From Pseudomonadota bacterium (GTDB taxonomy: Bacteria; Pseudomonadota; Alphaproteobacteria; Rhizobiales; Methylopilaceae): a stretch of 6,405 nt of DNA. Made by a program: the position numbers and the translations under genes. Under the pieces are notes generated by a model. It saw only the letters and a program-made list of their open reading frames with translations. It was not told the origin of the DNA and made no database searches. The stretch spans positions 1 to 6,405 of the forward strand of contig JAEWFF010000076.1 of the NCBI GenBank assembly GCA_023388965.1, given 5' to 3'. Positions 5,519 through 6,405 of the stretch are shown here, in pieces. Position 1 is the first letter of the stretch; every line of letters begins with the position of its first letter.

Positions 5519-6237
5519 CCGTCCACGGCCAGCACGCTGCCGGTGGTGTAGCCCGCGTCGCGCAGCAGCCACAGCACCGCGCCGGCGATCTCCTCCGGCG
5601 TGCCGGTGCGGCCCAGCGGCGTCATCGCCATGAGCCGCGCCTGCAGCGCCGGGTCGATGCCGGCGTCGGGCCAGAGGATCGCGCCCGGCGCCACCGCGTT
5701 CACCCGCACCTCGGGCGCCATCGCCACCGCCAGCGCGCGCGTGGCGGCTTCCAGCGCACCTTTGCTTACCGCGTACGCGGCAAGATCGGCGCGCGGCGCG
5801 CGGGCATAGACATCGGACAGGTTGACGATCGCGCCGCGCGCTGCGCGCAGGTGCGGCGCCGCGGCCTGGGCGAGGAAGAACGGCGCCTTCGCGTTCACCG
5901 CCAGCATCGCGTCCCAGTGGTCGGGATGGATGCCGCCGAACGCGGCCGGCTCGAAGCCCGACGCGTTGTTGACCAGCGCGTCGAGGCGGCCGAAGCGGCC
6001 CACGGTGCGCGCCACCAGCTCGGGCAGGCGGTCGAATTCCGTCAGGTCGGCCTGCAGCGCCAGCACGCTGCCCGCGCGCGCGGCCTCCAGCTCCGCGGCC
6101 AGCGCCGCGGCCTCGCCGGCCGAGCCGCGGTACTGCAGCGCCAGATCGTAGCCGGCGGCGTGCAGGCGGCGCGCGATGGCGGCGCCCACGCGGCGCGCGG
6201 CGCCGGTGACGATCGCGACGGGTTGGCCTCCGGGCAT
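5500..6237 (-). CDS. Pteridine reductase (FolM/PTR1-type SDR), second copy
   Basis: This 245-residue cytoplasmic SDR is predicted to reduce dihydropterins or dihydrofolate with NADPH. It has TGAARRVG (residues 11-18), QYRGS (35-39), NNAS (90-93), Asp142, the YxxxK pair Tyr155/Lys159, PEVRVNAVAPG (175-185) and a C-terminal TTGSVLAVDGGRHLG. The position numbering of every motif equals that of the first SDR in the window, and a gapless alignment gives about 132 identities in 234 positions by eye. One notable difference is Gln35 where the first copy has the pteridine-reductase His of HYxxS, which may alter cofactor or substrate handling. The DGGRHL end resembles E. coli FolM. The start at 6237 is set by GGAG 7-10 bases upstream and by the Rossmann strand at 6-10; further in-frame codons up to 6327 would overlap the divergent gene. 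It diverges from the probable methyltransferase gene. Confidence 0.88.
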   Translation of the reverse strand: MPGGQPVAIVTGAARRVGAAIARRLHAAGYDLALQYRGSAGEAAALAAELEAARAGSVLALQADLTEFDRLPELVARTVGRFGRLDALVNNASGFEPAAFGGIHPDHWDAMLAVNAKAPFFLAQAAAPHLRAARGAIVNLSDVYARAPRADLAAYAVSKGALEAATRALAVAMAPEVRVNAVAPGAILWPDAGIDPALQARLMAMTPLGRTGTPEEIAGAVLWLLRDAGYTTGSVLAVDGGRHLG

Positions 6238-6325
6238 GACCGGCTCCGTAACAGATGACGGGACACGATAACGTCCCGCGGCGCGCCTTTCCGTATCCTG
6301 TCGCGCGCACGCCACGGAAATCCCC
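6238..6325. promoter_or_regulatory. Divergent spacer with a short inverted repeat
   Basis: The 88 bases between the second reductase and the methyltransferase-like gene contain the inverted repeat CGGGAC-N8-GTCCCG at 6259-6278. This could be an operator or simply chance in GC-rich DNA. TATCCT at 6294-6299 is a weak + strand -10 candidate without a convincing -35 box. No riboswitch-like structure was recognised. Confidence 0.3.
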
Positions 6326-6405
6326 ATGCCGCTTCCCCCGCTCGACCCCGCGGCGCAGGCCCACAGCGACCGCCTGCGCCAGCTGATCCACGCCGTGATC
6401 GCCGA
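6326..6405 (+). CDS. N-terminal fragment, probable SAM-dependent methyltransferase of the MidA/COG1565 family
   Basis: Only 26 codons are inside the window; the gene continues to the right. It starts at ATG 6326 with GGAA about 8 bases upstream, and reads MPLPPLDPAAQAHSDRLRQL followed by IHAVIA. The proline-rich start followed by HSxRLxxLI resembles the beginning of MidA-family proteins of xanthomonads. MidA (NDUFAF7 in mitochondria) is an arginine methyltransferase that helps complex I assembly in eukaryotes; its bacterial role is less clear. The methyltransferase domain itself is not visible, so the assignment rests on a short N-terminal resemblance and recalled neighbourhood. It is divergent from the second pteridine reductase. 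Confidence 0.5.
   Translation, partial: MPLPPLDPAAQAHSDRLRQLIHAVIA

Noticed and set aside
5509..6258. Long + strand frame opposite the second pteridine reductase
   Set aside because: The - strand product shows a complete set of SDR motifs, while the + strand translation is Arg/Gln/His-rich without any recognisable domain.

Overview
The window is a dense, very GC-rich bacterial segment. Gene content, codon use and protein sequences fit a gammaproteobacterium of the Xanthomonadaceae/Lysobacteraceae type; this taxonomic call is an inference from family resemblance, not a search. It is a folate/pterin neighbourhood. One dihydroneopterin aldolase (FolB), two FolK-family proteins and two pteridine-reductase-type SDR enzymes lie among membrane proteins, between the end of tsaD and the start of a probable MidA-family methyltransferase.

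Left block (1-2459): the tail of tsaD, folB, a short and divergent FolK-like gene, and an unknown protein with two predicted membrane helices follow one another on the + strand. Each junction is a 4-base stop/start overlap (ATGA, GTGA, ATGA), so they look like one translationally coupled operon. A pteridine reductase on the - strand converges on the last gene with a 4-base gap. Middle: a 76-base divergent region separates that reductase from a YbdG-type MscS channel gene (2536-3837). Right block (3981-6237): a full-length folK, a six-helix membrane protein resembling DUF6159, and a second convergent pteridine reductase. After an 88-base divergent spacer, the window ends 26 codons into a methyltransferase-like gene.

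In pathway terms, FolB makes 6-hydroxymethyl-dihydropterin, FolK pyrophosphorylates it for dihydropteroate synthesis, and FolM/PTR1-type SDRs reduce dihydropterins or dihydrofolate. The window therefore covers early and late pterin steps, each late step with two paralogues.

The most interesting feature is that the layout 'FolK-type gene, membrane protein, convergent pteridine reductase' occurs twice, on either side of the channel gene. In the left copy the FolK-like protein has lost a key acidic residue and the usual C-terminal part. The two reductases align without gaps at roughly 56% identity (by-eye count). The left block also has visibly more relaxed third-codon GC than the right block. 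I see no RNA genes, insertion sequences, CRISPR arrays or phage genes, and no wholly new system; the paralogous pterin block with linked unknown membrane proteins is the best lead.
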